Assembly (NCBI RefSeq): GCF_900112765.1
Contig: NZ_FOMZ01000001.1
Location: 310,001-374,000, forward strand
Length of the DNA: 64,000 bases
Direction: 5' to 3'
Origin: Actinopolyspora alba
Lineage (GTDB): Bacteria; Actinomycetota; Actinomycetes; Mycobacteriales; Pseudonocardiaceae
The position numbers and the translations under genes are program-made. Positions 28,349-37,635 of the stretch are shown here, piece by piece. The notes beneath the pieces were generated by a model. That model did no database searches and was not told where the DNA came from. It saw only the letters and a list, made by a program, of their open reading frames with translations. Position 1 is the first letter of the stretch, and each line of letters opens with the position of its first letter.

Positions 28349-29716
28349 TCAGCGCCCCGCGATGAAGGCGAGCACGTCCTGCCTGGTGACGACTCCGGCC
28401 GGTTTTCCGTCTACCAGCACCATCGCACCGTCGGCGTTCTTGAGCGCCCGCATGGCCGAGTTGATGTCCTCACCGGCTCCGATCGTGGGCAGCCGCGGCG
28501 ACATGTGGGTCTCGACCCGATCGGCCAGGTTGGCCCTGCCCGCGAACAGCTCGTCCAGCAGGTCGCGCTCGTTGATCGCGCCCGCGACCTCGGCGGCCAT
28601 GACCGGTGGCTCGGCCTTGACCACCGGCATCTGGGACACGCTGAACTCGCGCAGGATCGCCACCGCCTCGGCGACCGTCTCGTTCGGATGTACGTGCACC
28701 AGTTCGGGCATGGTGCCGTCCTTGCGCCGGAGGACGTCCCCGATCGAGCCGCCACTGTGCCCCGGGGGGAGGAATCCGTAGGAGGCCATCCAGGAGTCGT
28801 TGAAGACCTTGGTGAGGTAACCGCGCCCGCTGTCGGGCAGCATCACCACGATCACGTCCTCGGGATCGACGCGTTCCGCCAGCCGCAGCGCCGCGACCAC
28901 GGCCATGCCGCAGGACCCCCCGACCAGCAGCGCCTCCTGCCGAGCCAGTTCCCTGGTCATCCGGAAGGAGTCCCCGTCGGAGACGGAGATGATCTCGTCG
29001 CAGATCTCGCGGTCGTAGGTGTTCGGCCAGAAGTCCTCGCCGACGCCCTCGACCAGGTAGGGACGCCCGTTTCCGCCGGAGTAGACCGAGCCCTCGGGGT
29101 CGGCGCCGACGATGCGGACCCGCCCCTCCGAGACCTCCTTGAGGTAGCGCCCGATACCGGAGATCGTGCCGCCGGTACCGATCCCCGCGACGAAGTGCGT
29201 CACGCGCCCCTCGGTCTGCTCCCAGATCTCCGGGCCGGTCGAGTGGTAGTGCGACTCGGGGTTGGCGGGATTGTCGTACTGGTTGGGTTTCCAGTAGCCG
29301 TCCTGCGCCGCCAGCCGATCGGAGACGCTGTAGTAGGAGTCCTCGTGCTCGGGTGGAACCGCGGTCGGGCACACGACGACCTCGGCACCGTAGGCCTCCA
29401 GGACGTTGCGCTTGTCCTCGCTGACCTTGTCCGGGCAGACGAACACGCAGCGGTAGCCCTTGCGCTGCGCGATCATCGCCAGCCCGACACCGGTGTTGCC
29501 CGAGGTGGGCTCCACGATGGTGCCTCCCGGCGGGAGTTCCCCCGACTCCTCGGCGGCCTCGATCATGCGCTCGGCGATGCGGTCCTTGACGCTGCCGCCG
29601 GGATTGAAGTATTCGACTTTGACCAGCACCCGGGCGTTGCCGGGCTTCGTCAGTGAGTTCAGCCGCACCAACGGTGTGTCACCGACAAGATCGGCCACGT
29701 GCTCCACGTAGTCCAC
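28349..29716 (-). CDS. cbs: Cystathionine beta-synthase with CBS domain pair
   Basis: 455 residues from a GTG with GAGGAAGGAA upstream. The PLP Lys44 lies in NPGGSVKDRIAER. The substrate loop TSGNTGVGLAM, the phosphate-binding GTGGTISGIGRYL and the Ser-containing GGSCGMAVVAAL follow. Residues about 335-455 form two CBS motifs (FSVSQMPVV; GAMVLVDGKPAGVVTRQDVL), which bind adenosyl ligands. It joins serine or activated serine with homocysteine to give cystathionine and is the reverse-transsulfuration partner of MetB. It equals Rv1077 in position. Cysteine synthase lacks the CBS pair. Confidence 0.93.
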   Translation of the reverse strand: MDYVEHVADLVGDTPLVRLNSLTKPGNARVLVKVEYFNPGGSVKDRIAERMIEAAEESGELPPGGTIVEPTSGNTGVGLAMIAQRKGYRCVFVCPDKVSEDKRNVLEAYGAEVVVCPTAVPPEHEDSYYSVSDRLAAQDGYWKPNQYDNPANPESHYHSTGPEIWEQTEGRVTHFVAGIGTGGTISGIGRYLKEVSEGRVRIVGADPEGSVYSGGNGRPYLVEGVGEDFWPNTYDREICDEIISVSDGDSFRMTRELARQEALLVGGSCGMAVVAALRLAERVDPEDVIVVMLPDSGRGYLTKVFNDSWMASYGFLPPGHSGGSIGDVLRRKDGTMPELVHVHPNETVAEAVAILREFSVSQMPVVKAEPPVMAAEVAGAINERDLLDELFAGRANLADRVETHMSPRLPTIGAGEDINSAMRALKNADGAMVLVDGKPAGVVTRQDVLAFIAGR

Positions 29717-30078
29717 GGCGGTTCCTTCCTCGTATCAACCGTGTGCCGTGCGGCCGCGCCGCGGATCCGCACGAATTCTCCCGGGGCCAAAACTTGCCCA
29801 CCAGCAGTCTCCCCACCGGCCGCACCGCGCTCTCGGCGGGGTAGGTGATTCGCGAGCCGCGCGAACCCGCTGTTCAGGCGATTTTCACCCGTTCGCCCGC
29901 TCGGTACTCATTAACCATTCGCCCGTGACGAACGATATTCGGGTTACGGAACCTTCTGCGGGCTCGGCAAGCCCAACCGGACGGGAACCGGACTCCCCGG
30001 ACATGCGACTTAGCCCGAACGGAGTGACCATTCGGCAGAGCGGTGTCCGAGGCGTCCGCGAGAGTCGGGGAGGCAACG
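29717..30078. other. 362-base divergent promoter region, no gene seen
   Basis: Separates the divergent cbs and SGNH esterase genes. 29895-29955 is AT-richer than its surroundings (TCATTAACCATTCG; AACGATATTCGGGTTACGG) and probably holds promoters. No riboswitch consensus or repeat was recognised. Confidence 0.5.
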
Positions 30079-30993
30079 ATGATCGCTGCGCGACTGCTGC
30101 GGTTGGCCGCCGTCGGCACCGCTTCCGCGGGCGGACTGTCCGGCGCGGCGTACGGCCTGCTCAACGAACAGTCGAGATACGCCAGGCGGGTTATCGGCCC
30201 GCCCGGCAACGACCCCCTGAACGCGGACGGGACGTACTGTCCCGAACATTTCGGTGGCGGAGCGGGGGCCGCGATACCGCCGCTGGAGTTCGCCGTGCTG
30301 GGTGATTCCTCGGCCGCCGGGCTCGGCGTCGAGGTGGCGACGGAGCTGCCCGGGGTACGGCTGGCGAGCGGGCTGTCCGAGGAACTGGAACGCCCGGTGC
30401 GGTTGCGCACGCACGCGGTCGTGGGCTCGACCACGAGGGGGTTGGAGGCGCAGATCGACGCGGTGCTCCGGCGACCGCCCCGGTTGGTGCTGGTGCTGAT
30501 CGGTGCCAACGACGTGACCACCCGCATACCGGTGAGCACGAGCACGGGACTGCTGGAGCAGGGGGTGGCCCGGTTGACCGAGGAGGGGGTGGCGGTGGTC
30601 GTGGGAACCTGTCCGGACCTCGGAGTGGTCCGCCCCATCCCGCAGCCGCTGCGTTCGGTCGTCCGCAGGAGGAGCCTCACCCTGGCGACCGAACAGCGCC
30701 GGGCGGTGGAACGTTCCGGAGGTCATGCCGTGCCGCTGGCCGACCTGCTCTCCCCCGAGTTCCTGACCCGCCCGGTGGAGCTGTTCGGACCGGACCGGTT
30801 CCACCCCTCCGCTGCCGGGTACGAGATGGCCGCCGAACTGCTGCTGCCGACACTGTGCGACGCGATCGGCGCCTGGACCGGTGTGCCGGTGCCCAAGGCT
30901 CCGGCACGTTCGGCGGCGGTCGAGGCCCGCAGACCGACCCGCCGGTTCGTGGCCAGGCTGAACCTGCGCTGGGGCCACCGCGCCGAGAACTGA
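30079..30993 (+). CDS. SGNH/GDSL-family esterase, secreted or membrane-anchored
   Basis: 304 residues from an ATG with GGGGAGG upstream; an in-frame GTG at 30043 is less well placed. An N-terminal hydrophobic stretch (LLRLAAVGTASAGGLSGAAYGLL) could be a signal anchor. Catalytic blocks are present: nucleophile Ser in VLGDSSAAGLG (about residue 78), the Gly of block II, GAND (block III) and the Asp/His pair in DRFHPSAAGYEMAAE. It matches Rv1075c, an esterase-like gene beside cbs. Substrate unknown. Confidence 0.88.
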   Translation: MIAARLLRLAAVGTASAGGLSGAAYGLLNEQSRYARRVIGPPGNDPLNADGTYCPEHFGGGAGAAIPPLEFAVLGDSSAAGLGVEVATELPGVRLASGLSEELERPVRLRTHAVVGSTTRGLEAQIDAVLRRPPRLVLVLIGANDVTTRIPVSTSTGLLEQGVARLTEEGVAVVVGTCPDLGVVRPIPQPLRSVVRRRSLTLATEQRRAVERSGGHAVPLADLLSPEFLTRPVELFGPDRFHPSAAGYEMAAELLLPTLCDAIGAWTGVPVPKAPARSAAVEARRPTRRFVARLNLRWGHRAEN

Positions 30994-31091
30994 GCCGGGA
31001 ACTCCCCCACAGTCGCGCTGTGAAGATTCCAAAGACTCGGAACGACGCACGCGGGGTACCCCGGAGCGTGGTCGGTTCCCGTTCGGACGGC

Positions 31092-31114
31092 GTCGATTTC
31101 TCGCGAAATCGCCG
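31092..31114 (+). repeat. Element A copy 4
   Basis: GTCGATTTCTCGCGAAATCG followed by CCG. It lies downstream of the SGNH gene in a repeat-rich 650-base gap with copies 5 and 6 and element B copy 1. Confidence 0.75.
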
Positions 31115-31141
31115 GGACGGCGGTGCGGCACGACCGTGTGC

Positions 31142-31163
31142 GTAAATTTCCCACGAAATCGCC
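31142..31163 (+). repeat. Element A variant copy 5 (CCAC loop)
   Basis: GTAAATTTCCCACGAAATCG followed by CC, the same loop variant as at 25201 but in the opposite orientation. Confidence 0.7.
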
Positions 31164-31194
31164 GGGCCAGTGCGGCGGTGCGGCCCCGGGCTCC

Positions 31195-31221
31195 GTCGAT
31201 TTCTCGCGAAATCGCCGCGCC
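31195..31221 (+). repeat. Element A copy 6
   Basis: GTCGATTTCTCGCGAAATCG followed by CCGCGCC, the fullest form of the consensus. About 80 bases upstream of element B copy 1. Confidence 0.75.
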
Positions 31222-31301
31222 GCTGAGCCCCGAACCGAACTCCGACCACCCCCGCGGGCCGAGCCCCGACCGCCCTCGCAGGCCGCACTCCGGCCACCCT
31301 C

Positions 31302-31419
31302 GCAACCGGCACCGCCGCGGGTTCTCACGGGTCGTCTCGCGAGGACGCCGGAGACGTTGTGCAGGTCGCTACCCGATGTCGCCGGACCCGCGGCGAGAGC
31401 CGTGCGAGAGGTTCCGCCA
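31302..31419 (+). repeat. Element B copy 1
   Basis: Runs from GCAACCGGCACCGCCGCGGG to GTTCCGCCA. The inner stem arms CCGGAGAC and GTCGCCGG pair around GTTGTGCAGGTCGCTACC. The outer arms around GTCTCGC and GCGAGAGCC are only partly paired in this copy. Confidence 0.75.
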
Positions 31420-31642
31420 CCCGCACCGCCACGACAACCGAAACGGTCCAGTGCCACAACAATAAGGTGTTTTTGGTCCCTGTGCAGGCGTACCATCCAG
31501 TCGGTATGGCGTTGTTGTGAGTGCTATCACCGCGACAACATCGGGTAGGCCCCTAGGGTGAGCACATTCCACCGTGCGTGGCTCGAACACGTCACGGGAA
31601 TCGTTCCGAAACAGACACAGCGACCGCGAAGGAGTTCCCGCC

Positions 31643-32863
31643 ATGACCGAAGCAGTCATCGTCGCGACCGCCCGTTCCCCCATCGGGCGCGCGGGCAAGG
31701 GATCACTACTGGACATGCGCCCGGACGACCTCTCGGCACAGATCGTGCGGGCAGCGCTGGACAAGGTCCCCGAACTCGATCCCGGCGAGATCGACGACCT
31801 GATGCTCGGCTGCGGACTGCCCGGCGGCGAGCAGGGCTACAACATGGGGCGCGTGGTGGCCACGCTGCTCGGCCACGACCACCTGCCCGGCACGACGATC
31901 ACCCGCTACTGCTCGTCCAGCCTGCAGACGACCCGAATGGCCATGCACGCCATCAAGGCGGGCGAGGGCGACGTTTTCATCAGCGCGGGCGTGGAGGCGG
32001 TTTCCCGCTTCGCGAAGGGGAACTCGGATTCGCTGCCGGACACCGCCAACCCGGTTTTCGACCGGGCGCAGCAGCGCACCCAGGAAGCCGCCGAGAACGG
32101 CGCCGCCGAGTGGGTGGACCCGAGGGAGTTCGGCGAACTCCCCGACGTCTACATCCCGATGGGTCAGACGGCGGAGAACCTGGCGCTGGCCAAGGGCATC
32201 GGCAGGGACGAGATGGACGAGTTCGGGGTGCGTTCGCAGAACCTCGCGGAGAAGGCCACCGCGAACGGGTTCTGGTCCCGGGAGATCACTCCGGTCACCA
32301 CACCCTCCGGAGCGGTCGTGGACACCGACGACAGCCCGCGCGCCGGGGTGACCAAGGACGCGGTGTCGGGCCTCAAGCCGGTCTTCCGTCCCGACGGGCG
32401 GATCACTGCGGGCAACGCGTGCCCGCTCAACGACGGCGCGGCCGCGCTGGTGATCATGAGTGACCGCAAGGCGGAACAGCTCGGCCTGACCCCGCTGGCC
32501 CGGATCGTGTCCACCGGTGTGACGGCACTCTCCCCGGAGATCATGGGGTTGGGCCCGGTGGAGGCCTCCCGGCAGGCGCTCGGCCGGGCTGGCATGAGCA
32601 TCGGCGACATGGACCTGGTCGAGATCAACGAGGCTTTCGCGGCCCAGGTGATCCCGTCCTACCAGGAGCTGGGAATCCCGTTGGACAAGCTCAACGTCAA
32701 CGGCGGTGCCATCGCCGTGGGCCACCCGTTCGGCATGACCGGCGCGCGGATCACGACCACGCTGCTGAACTCGCTGCGGTACCACGACAAGCAGTTCGGG
32801 CTGGAGACGATGTGCGTCGGCGGTGGTCAGGGAATGGCCATGGTGCTGGAGCGGCTCAGCTGA
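31643..32863 (+). CDS. fadA: Acetyl-CoA acetyltransferase (thiolase)
   Basis: 406 residues from an ATG with AAGGAG upstream. The catalytic Cys90 lies in [15 protein letters not shown], the His in [17 protein letters not shown] and the second Cys in [11 protein letters not shown]; the active-site EINEAFAAQ is present. It cleaves 3-ketoacyl-CoA in fatty-acid degradation or forms acetoacetyl-CoA. Its position beside the SGNH-cbs block matches fadA3 (Rv1074c). No fadB partner is in view. The upstream gap may carry an acyl-CoA-responsive operator, but none is certain. Confidence 0.92.
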   Translation: MTEAVIVATARSPIGRAGKGSLLDMRPDDLSAQIVRAALDKVPELDPGEIDDLMLGCGLPGGEQGYNMGRVVATLLGHDHLPGTTITRYCSSSLQTTRMAMHAIKAGEGDVFISAGVEAVSRFAKGNSDSLPDTANPVFDRAQQRTQEAAENGAAEWVDPREFGELPDVYIPMGQTAENLALAKGIGRDEMDEFGVRSQNLAEKATANGFWSREITPVTTPSGAVVDTDDSPRAGVTKDAVSGLKPVFRPDGRITAGNACPLNDGAAALVIMSDRKAEQLGLTPLARIVSTGVTALSPEIMGLGPVEASRQALGRAGMSIGDMDLVEINEAFAAQVIPSYQELGIPLDKLNVNGGAIAVGHPFGMTGARITTTLLNSLRYHDKQFGLETMCVGGGQGMAMVLERLS

Positions 32864-32871
32864 CAACGGGT

Positions 32872-32903
32872 GGCCGCGGCTCGTCACGGGACGAGCCGCG
32901 GCC
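32872..32903. terminator. Strong hairpin terminator after fadA
   Basis: GGCCGCGGCTCGTC (32872-32885) pairs perfectly with GACGAGCCGCGGCC (32890-32903) around an ACGG loop, nine bases after the fadA stop. Confidence 0.85.
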
Positions 32904-32954
32904 GCCGGGCCGCGCCGCGGGAACGGCTACCGGTGCCGTTCGTACCGCACGAAA

Positions 32955-32997
32955 AGCGGCGCCCGTCCTCCGCCATGCGGAAAGGACGGGCGCCGCT
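32955..32997. terminator. Second hairpin between fadA and the BI-1 gene
   Basis: AGCGGCGCCCGTCC (32955-32968) pairs perfectly with GGACGGGCGCCGCT (32984-32997). It lies between convergent genes, with the 32872 hairpin serving fadA and this one facing the minus-strand gene. Confidence 0.8.
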
Positions 32998-33111
32998 GTG
33001 GTCCTTCTGAGCTGCTGCCCGGACATCCGGGCTGCTGCCGGGCGGAACTCGCGGGCACGTGGCCGATCGCACCGAACGGGCACCCACGAGGACCGGACCG
33101 GCGAAGTCCCG

Positions 33112-33915
33112 TTAGTCGCTCTGCAGGTAGGACAGCAACCGCAGGATCTCCAGGTACAGCCACACCAGCGTGACCATCAGGCTGAACGCGATGTACCAGG
33201 AGAACCTGGCGTCCACACCGCTCTTGATGGCACGGTCCGCCTCGTCGAAGTCCAGCAGGAAGACGAACGCGGCGATACCGATGCACAGCAGGCTGAAGCC
33301 GATGGCGAGCAGACCGCCGTCGCTGCTGCGGATGCCGAGACCACCCTCGACGAAGAAACCGGCGACCAGGTTGACCAGCATCAGCGTGAAGGCACCTGCC
33401 GCCGCGCCGATGACCCACTTGGTCAGCTTCGGGGTCACCCGGATCGCACCGGTCTTGTAGACCACCAGCATGGCCCCGAACACACCCATGGTGCCCGCGA
33501 TGGCCTGCATGATGATGGCCGGGTTGTTCACCATCGTGGCGAAGAGATGGCTCACCGCGCCGAGGAACACACCCTCGACGGCGGCGTAGGCGATGACCAG
33601 CGCCGGGCTCACCTTCTTCTTGAAGATGTTGGCCAACGCCAGTACGAACCCGACGATCGCCGCCGGGAGCGCCAGTCCCCAGGAAGCGGCACCACCGATG
33701 ATGTAGGTGGCCGCACCGGTACCGATCGTGATCGCCAACGTGGTGGCCGTCTTGGTCACGATGTCGTCGATCGACAGCGGCCGTCCGGTCTGCTGCGGAG
33801 CGGTGGGGGCCTGCCCCTCGGTCCCGAAGGCACCGGCGGGCTGGCCGTAGTTGAAGTTCGCGTACCCCCCACCCTTGGGCAGGTTCTTGAACGCAGGGTT
33901 GCTGCTTGTGCGCAA
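33112..33915 (-). CDS. Bax inhibitor-1/YccA-family membrane protein
   Basis: 267 residues from a TTG with GGGAGGA five bases upstream. A hydrophilic N-terminus (RTSSNPAFKNLP) is followed by seven hydrophobic helices spanning about 60-265. The BI-1 feature YAAVEGVFLGAVSHLFA and the terminal segment LYLEILRLLSYLQ are typical of the actinobacterial branch. BI-1 proteins act as calcium leak channels or stress-protective membrane proteins; the bacterial role is not settled. Monocistronic; converges with fadA. Confidence 0.88.
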   Translation of the reverse strand: MRTSSNPAFKNLPKGGGYANFNYGQPAGAFGTEGQAPTAPQQTGRPLSIDDIVTKTATTLAITIGTGAATYIIGGAASWGLALPAAIVGFVLALANIFKKKVSPALVIAYAAVEGVFLGAVSHLFATMVNNPAIIMQAIAGTMGVFGAMLVVYKTGAIRVTPKLTKWVIGAAAGAFTLMLVNLVAGFFVEGGLGIRSSDGGLLAIGFSLLCIGIAAFVFLLDFDEADRAIKSGVDARFSWYIAFSLMVTLVWLYLEILRLLSYLQSD

Positions 33916-34056
33916 GTCATCCTCCCGGGCGTGCGTGCGCCGTCACCCGTATTAACGGCCGGAAACCGTGATCGGTTCCCGGCCACGTAAAACGCACTTT
34001 ACCCGTAATCGCGGCACCGATCCCAGTGCCTCACCTGTTTCGGGAACGTCACGGTT

Positions 34057-35367
34057 TCAGCGACGCTTCTTCTGGCTCCGCTGCGCCGCCGACTGCTTAC
34101 CCGAGCCACCCGAACGACTCTTGGACTGCTGACCCTTCTTGTTGCCCGAACCACCACCGGAACCACCGGAGGACTTGCCGCCGTTCTCCGAGCCGCCCGA
34201 GTCACCACCGGACTTGGCGCCCGCGGCCGACTTCGCGCTGCCGGAACCGTTCTTGGAACCCGAGCTGGTACCGGAGCCGGACTTGGCCCCGGAACCAGTC
34301 TTGGAGCCGGAGCCCGTCTTGGCACTGGACCCCGCCTTGGAGCCGTTGGTCCGTTGGGAGGTCTTCTTGGCCGCGGAGCCGCTGCCGGACTTGGAGCCGG
34401 AGCCCGCCTTGGAACCACCGCCGGACTTGGCGCCGTTCCCGGACGTGGTGTCGGGCGACTCATCCTCCGACTCGTCCTCGTCGAGCTCCGCGACGGCCTT
34501 CTTGCCGCCGCGGTCCGGCTTCTGTCCCGGCTTGGGGCGCGGGGCCTCCTTCTTGGCCGCGATGTCCTGCTCCTTCTGGCGCGCTTCCTCCCGGTCCACC
34601 TTGTTGGTGAGGAAGTGCTGCTGCCCCAGGGTCCAGACGTTGTTCGCGAGCCAGTAGAACAGCACCGCCAGCGGCAGGAACCAACCGGAGACCAGGGCGC
34701 CGATCGGGGCGAGGTACATCATGACCTTGCCCATCATCGCGCTCTGCGGGTTGGCCATCGCCGCGTCGGACTGGCGCTTCATCGACATTCGCATCGTGAA
34801 GTAGGTGGCCACCGAGGCGACGATCATCAACGGAATGCCAACGATGATCATATCGGTGCGGGTGGTGTCGAACTGCTCCAACTGCTGCTCGGACTGGGTG
34901 ATCCAGTTGGAGAGCTTGGCACCGAAGATGTCGGCGTTGACGAAGGACTGAACGCCCTCCCTGCCGAAGGCGAAGTTGCTGTCCTCGGTGGGGTCGAAAC
35001 CACGCAGCACGTGGAACAGGCTCAGAAAGACCGGGATCTGCACGAGCGCCGGAAGGCAGCCACCGAGCGGGTTGACCCCCTGCTCGGACTGCATCTTCTG
35101 CATCTCCTGCGCCATCTTCTGGCGGTCGTTCTTGTACTTCTCCCGGATCTTCTGCATCTGCGGGGCGAACTTCTGCATCTTGCGCCCCGCGCGGATCTGG
35201 CTCAGCGCGGGCTTGAGCAGCAGCACGCGCAGGGTGAACACCAGGAAGAAGACGGAGAGTATCCAACTGATGCCCTGATCCGGACCGAACACGGCGCCGA
35301 AGAGCTGATGCCAGACCCAGAGGAGCCACGACACCGGGTAGAGGATAAAGCCGAAGAATTGCTCCAC
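34057..35367 (-). CDS. yidC: YidC/Oxa1-family membrane protein insertase with long Gly/Ser/Lys tail
   Basis: 436 residues from a GTG with AGGAG upstream. Five hydrophobic segments within residues 1-270 and the motifs LRVLLLKPALSQIRAG, GVNPLGGCLPALVQIP and FYWLANNVWTLGQQHFL define YidC. The membrane-facing Arg near residue 46 (TLRVLLL) is conserved in actinobacterial YidC. Beyond about residue 300 the sequence is low complexity, about 100 residues of GSGSK/SGSGA units ending QRSQKKRR, which could be a ribosome- or RNA-binding tail. The gene is away from rnpA-rpmH and parB, where actinomycetes keep the main yidC, so it may be a second copy. Confidence 0.9.
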   Translation of the reverse strand: MEQFFGFILYPVSWLLWVWHQLFGAVFGPDQGISWILSVFFLVFTLRVLLLKPALSQIRAGRKMQKFAPQMQKIREKYKNDRQKMAQEMQKMQSEQGVNPLGGCLPALVQIPVFLSLFHVLRGFDPTEDSNFAFGREGVQSFVNADIFGAKLSNWITQSEQQLEQFDTTRTDMIIVGIPLMIVASVATYFTMRMSMKRQSDAAMANPQSAMMGKVMMYLAPIGALVSGWFLPLAVLFYWLANNVWTLGQQHFLTNKVDREEARQKEQDIAAKKEAPRPKPGQKPDRGGKKAVAELDEDESEDESPDTTSGNGAKSGGGSKAGSGSKSGSGSAAKKTSQRTNGSKAGSSAKTGSGSKTGSGAKSGSGTSSGSKNGSGSAKSAAGAKSGGDSGGSENGGKSSGGSGGGSGNKKGQQSKSRSGGSGKQSAAQRSQKKRR

Positions 35368-35826
35368 TCGTTCACTCCTGGTCGTCGCCCGGCGCGCTCA
35401 TCCGGGCTCTACCTGCACAGCCGCACTCCGACACGAACCGGAGGGTTCAACCCCGCCAGGGTGCCACGAGCGCATTCGATCAAGGTGGGCGGGACGGCCA
35501 GTAACCGGCCGACCGGCACGGATGCCGAGCTTCGAGGGCGATGCGAATCCGGGATCCCTAACCGGCCACCGCTCGGTTACTCGATCACTCGCGCCACACA
35601 CCCACTCGGCGAACACGTTCGAACACGGCACGAACCGTGTCACGTTCCGGTTCCGGATTGTACGCGAAACGGACGGCCATCAGGCCCCCGATTCCGGTTC
35701 CCCGGCAACCGAATTCGAAAGTGTCCGATCGGGAACTTGACTTCGAGTTTGATCGAACTCCTAACTTCGATCTCGACAACGACACGCGGCACGACAGCCA
35801 CTTCCGGGATTCGGGAAGGAAACGAG
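35368..35826. other. 459-base gap without a supported gene
   Basis: Lies between divergent yidC and the FMN reductase gene. It holds a short inverted repeat, GAGTT-TGATCG-AACTC, at about 35746-35761, shortly upstream of the reductase, which could be an operator. Nothing else is recognised. Confidence 0.45.
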
Positions 35827-36426
35827 ATGACCAACGACAGCACGACCGGCGACAACCTGCGCGTGGCAGTGATCATCGGCAGCGTCCGGGAGGGCCGCTT
35901 CGGGCCGACCGTGGGCGACTGGATAGCGGCCGAGGCCGAACGCCACGGTGACTTCGATGTCGACCTGGTGGATCTGGCCGAGGTGGAACTGCCGATCGAC
36001 ATGAGCGTGAGCTCAGCCTCCGACGCGGGGAGCTCGAAGACGTCACTGCACGAACGGCTCGACGCGGCCGACGCCTTCGTGGTGGTCTCGGCCGAGTACA
36101 ACCGCAGCTTCCCGGCATCGTTGAAGAACGCGATCGACCACCACAAGTCCGAGTGGTACGCGAAGCCGGTCGGACTGGTCTCCTACGGCGGGATCGCCGG
36201 CGGACTGCACGCCCTGGAGAACCTCAGGCAGGTGTTCGCCGAGGTCCGCGCCATGACCGTTCGGGACACGGTGAGCTTCCAGTGGGCCGGGCAGGCCTTC
36301 GACGAGGAGGGCTTTCCCAAGGACAGGGCGGGCAGCACGGCCGCGGCCAAGATGATGCTCGACGACCTGTCCTGGTGGGCCACCGCGCTCCGGGACGCGA
36401 AGGAGAAGCGTCCCTACCGGCGTTGA
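35827..36426 (+). CDS. NAD(P)H-dependent FMN reductase family protein
   Basis: 199 residues from an ATG with GGGAAGGAAA upstream. It has a flavodoxin-like fold with the flavin-phosphate loop GSVREGRFGPTVGDW (residues about 19-33) and the family motif SAEYNRSFPASLKNAIDH (about 87-104), then KPVGLVSYGGIAGG. Such enzymes reduce FMN, azo dyes, quinones or chromate. No two-component monooxygenase is adjacent, so a general quinone or flavin reductase role is more likely. Monocistronic. Confidence 0.88.
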   Translation: MTNDSTTGDNLRVAVIIGSVREGRFGPTVGDWIAAEAERHGDFDVDLVDLAEVELPIDMSVSSASDAGSSKTSLHERLDAADAFVVVSAEYNRSFPASLKNAIDHHKSEWYAKPVGLVSYGGIAGGLHALENLRQVFAEVRAMTVRDTVSFQWAGQAFDEEGFPKDRAGSTAAAKMMLDDLSWWATALRDAKEKRPYRR

Positions 36427-36550
36427 CCGGGTGAGCGTGGCTCGGGCGGTTTCGCTCGGCCAGCCTCGGCCGGAAGGGCCACCGCTCGGTGGGGTACCCC
36501 CTTACCCCCCACCGGTGGAACCCCCGCGAGAGGTGAGGCGGAAGCGTCGC

Positions 36551-37315
36551 TCAGTCCGGGAAGAAGCGGATGGCGGGGCGCCCGCCGGGGCCCTCCGCGT
36601 CCACCCGGGCACGAACGTTGTACACCTCGGCGATCAGCTCCTCGGTCAACACCCGCTCCGGGGAGCCCGCCGCCACGGCACGCCCCTCCGCCAGCACCAG
36701 CAGGTGATCGCAGAACATGGCCGCCAGGTTGAGGTCGTGCAGGGCGATGACGCTGGTCACCGGGATCCGGACCACCAGCGCCAACAGCTCCAGCTGGTGC
36801 TGGATGTCCAGGTGGTTGGTGGGCTCGTCGAGCAGCAGCTCCTTCGGCTGCTGTGCGAGTGCCCGCGCGATCTGGACCCGCTGGCGTTCACCGCCCGAGA
36901 GGGTGTGCCAGGACCGGTCGACCTTGTCCTCCAACCGGGTGTACTCCACGGCCGAGCGCACCGCTGCCTCGTCGTCGGCCGTGGCACCCGCCCAGGCACG
37001 CCGGTGCGGAATTCGACCGAGGCGGACGACGTCGAGCACGCTCATGTCGACCTCGGTGCCCGCGTGCTGTTCGACCACGGCCAGTCTGCGGGCGACGTTC
37101 TTGCGCCCGACCCGTTCGATCGGGGAGCCGTCGAGCCGGACCACACCCTCCGACGCCGGGCGAACCCCGGACAGCAGCCGGAGCAGCGTCGACTTGCCCG
37201 AACCGTTGGGGCCGAGCAGCCCGACGGTGGATCCCTCCTCCGGAGCGATGCTGACGCCGTCGACTATCAGCCTCCCCCCGGCGCGCCAGGAAACCTCCTC
37301 GGCCAGCAGACTCAT
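36551..37315 (-). CDS. ABC transporter ATPase of the cobalamin-regulated importer
   Basis: 254 residues. Walker A GPNGSGKSTLL is near residue 35, the Q-loop lies before it, the signature LSGGERQRVQIA is near residue 140 and Walker B ELLLDEPTNHLD near residue 160, with the switch His in VIALHDLNLA. It is of the FepC/BtuD class. It is the third gene after the binding protein and permease, but a 320-base gap containing element B copy 2 separates it from the permease. That gap may lower or separate its expression. Cargo is assigned from the riboswitch upstream of the operon. Confidence 0.88.
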   Translation of the reverse strand: MSLLAEEVSWRAGGRLIVDGVSIAPEEGSTVGLLGPNGSGKSTLLRLLSGVRPASEGVVRLDGSPIERVGRKNVARRLAVVEQHAGTEVDMSVLDVVRLGRIPHRRAWAGATADDEAAVRSAVEYTRLEDKVDRSWHTLSGGERQRVQIARALAQQPKELLLDEPTNHLDIQHQLELLALVVRIPVTSVIALHDLNLAAMFCDHLLVLAEGRAVAAGSPERVLTEELIAEVYNVRARVDAEGPGGRPAIRFFPD

Positions 37316-37480
37316 GAACGTCGCTCCCTGCGATTCGTAACGGAACTTGCCTTGTCAGGTGGGGTGCCTTGTCCGGTCGGGTGCCGCGTTCGCGGTCGGT
37401 TTCCCAGCCACGTTTTGCCATTCATCGAGTTTTGTCCGTCGCACCGGTACCCCCGAGGTGACAGCGCCGAACACCACGCC

Positions 37481-37600
37481 CGCCAACCGGCACCGTCGCG
37501 GGTTCTCCCGTGCGACTCTCGCGAGGACGGCCCCGACGTTGTGTAGTAACTACCCGATGTCGGGGCCCCCGCAGCGAGAGCCGTGCGAGAGGTTCCGCCA
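37481..37600 (+). repeat. Element B copy 2, inside the importer operon
   Basis: The best-paired copy: GGCCCCGACGT and ATGTCGGGGCC form an 11-bp perfect stem, capped by GTAG-TAA-CTAC. The outer arms ACTCTCGC and GCGAGAGCC pair only partly. It lies between the permease stop and the ATPase start. Confidence 0.8.
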
Positions 37601-37635
37601 AGCGAGCTCCGCGAAAAGCGGGTTGAGCACCTTCA

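Noticed and set aside
29717-30078. A SAM or other riboswitch upstream of cbs
   Set aside because: No conserved blocks of known sulfur-metabolism riboswitches were recognised in the leader.
31440-31560. An acyl-CoA-type TetR operator upstream of fadA around ACCATCCAGTCGGTATGG
   Set aside because: Only TACC/GGTA is symmetric; the match is too weak to call an operator.
31640-32887. Long open frames antisense to fadA, DUF255, hppD and other real genes
   Set aside because: They have no family motifs or ribosome sites and show Arg/Gly/Pro-rich composition typical of the reverse frames of high-GC genes.
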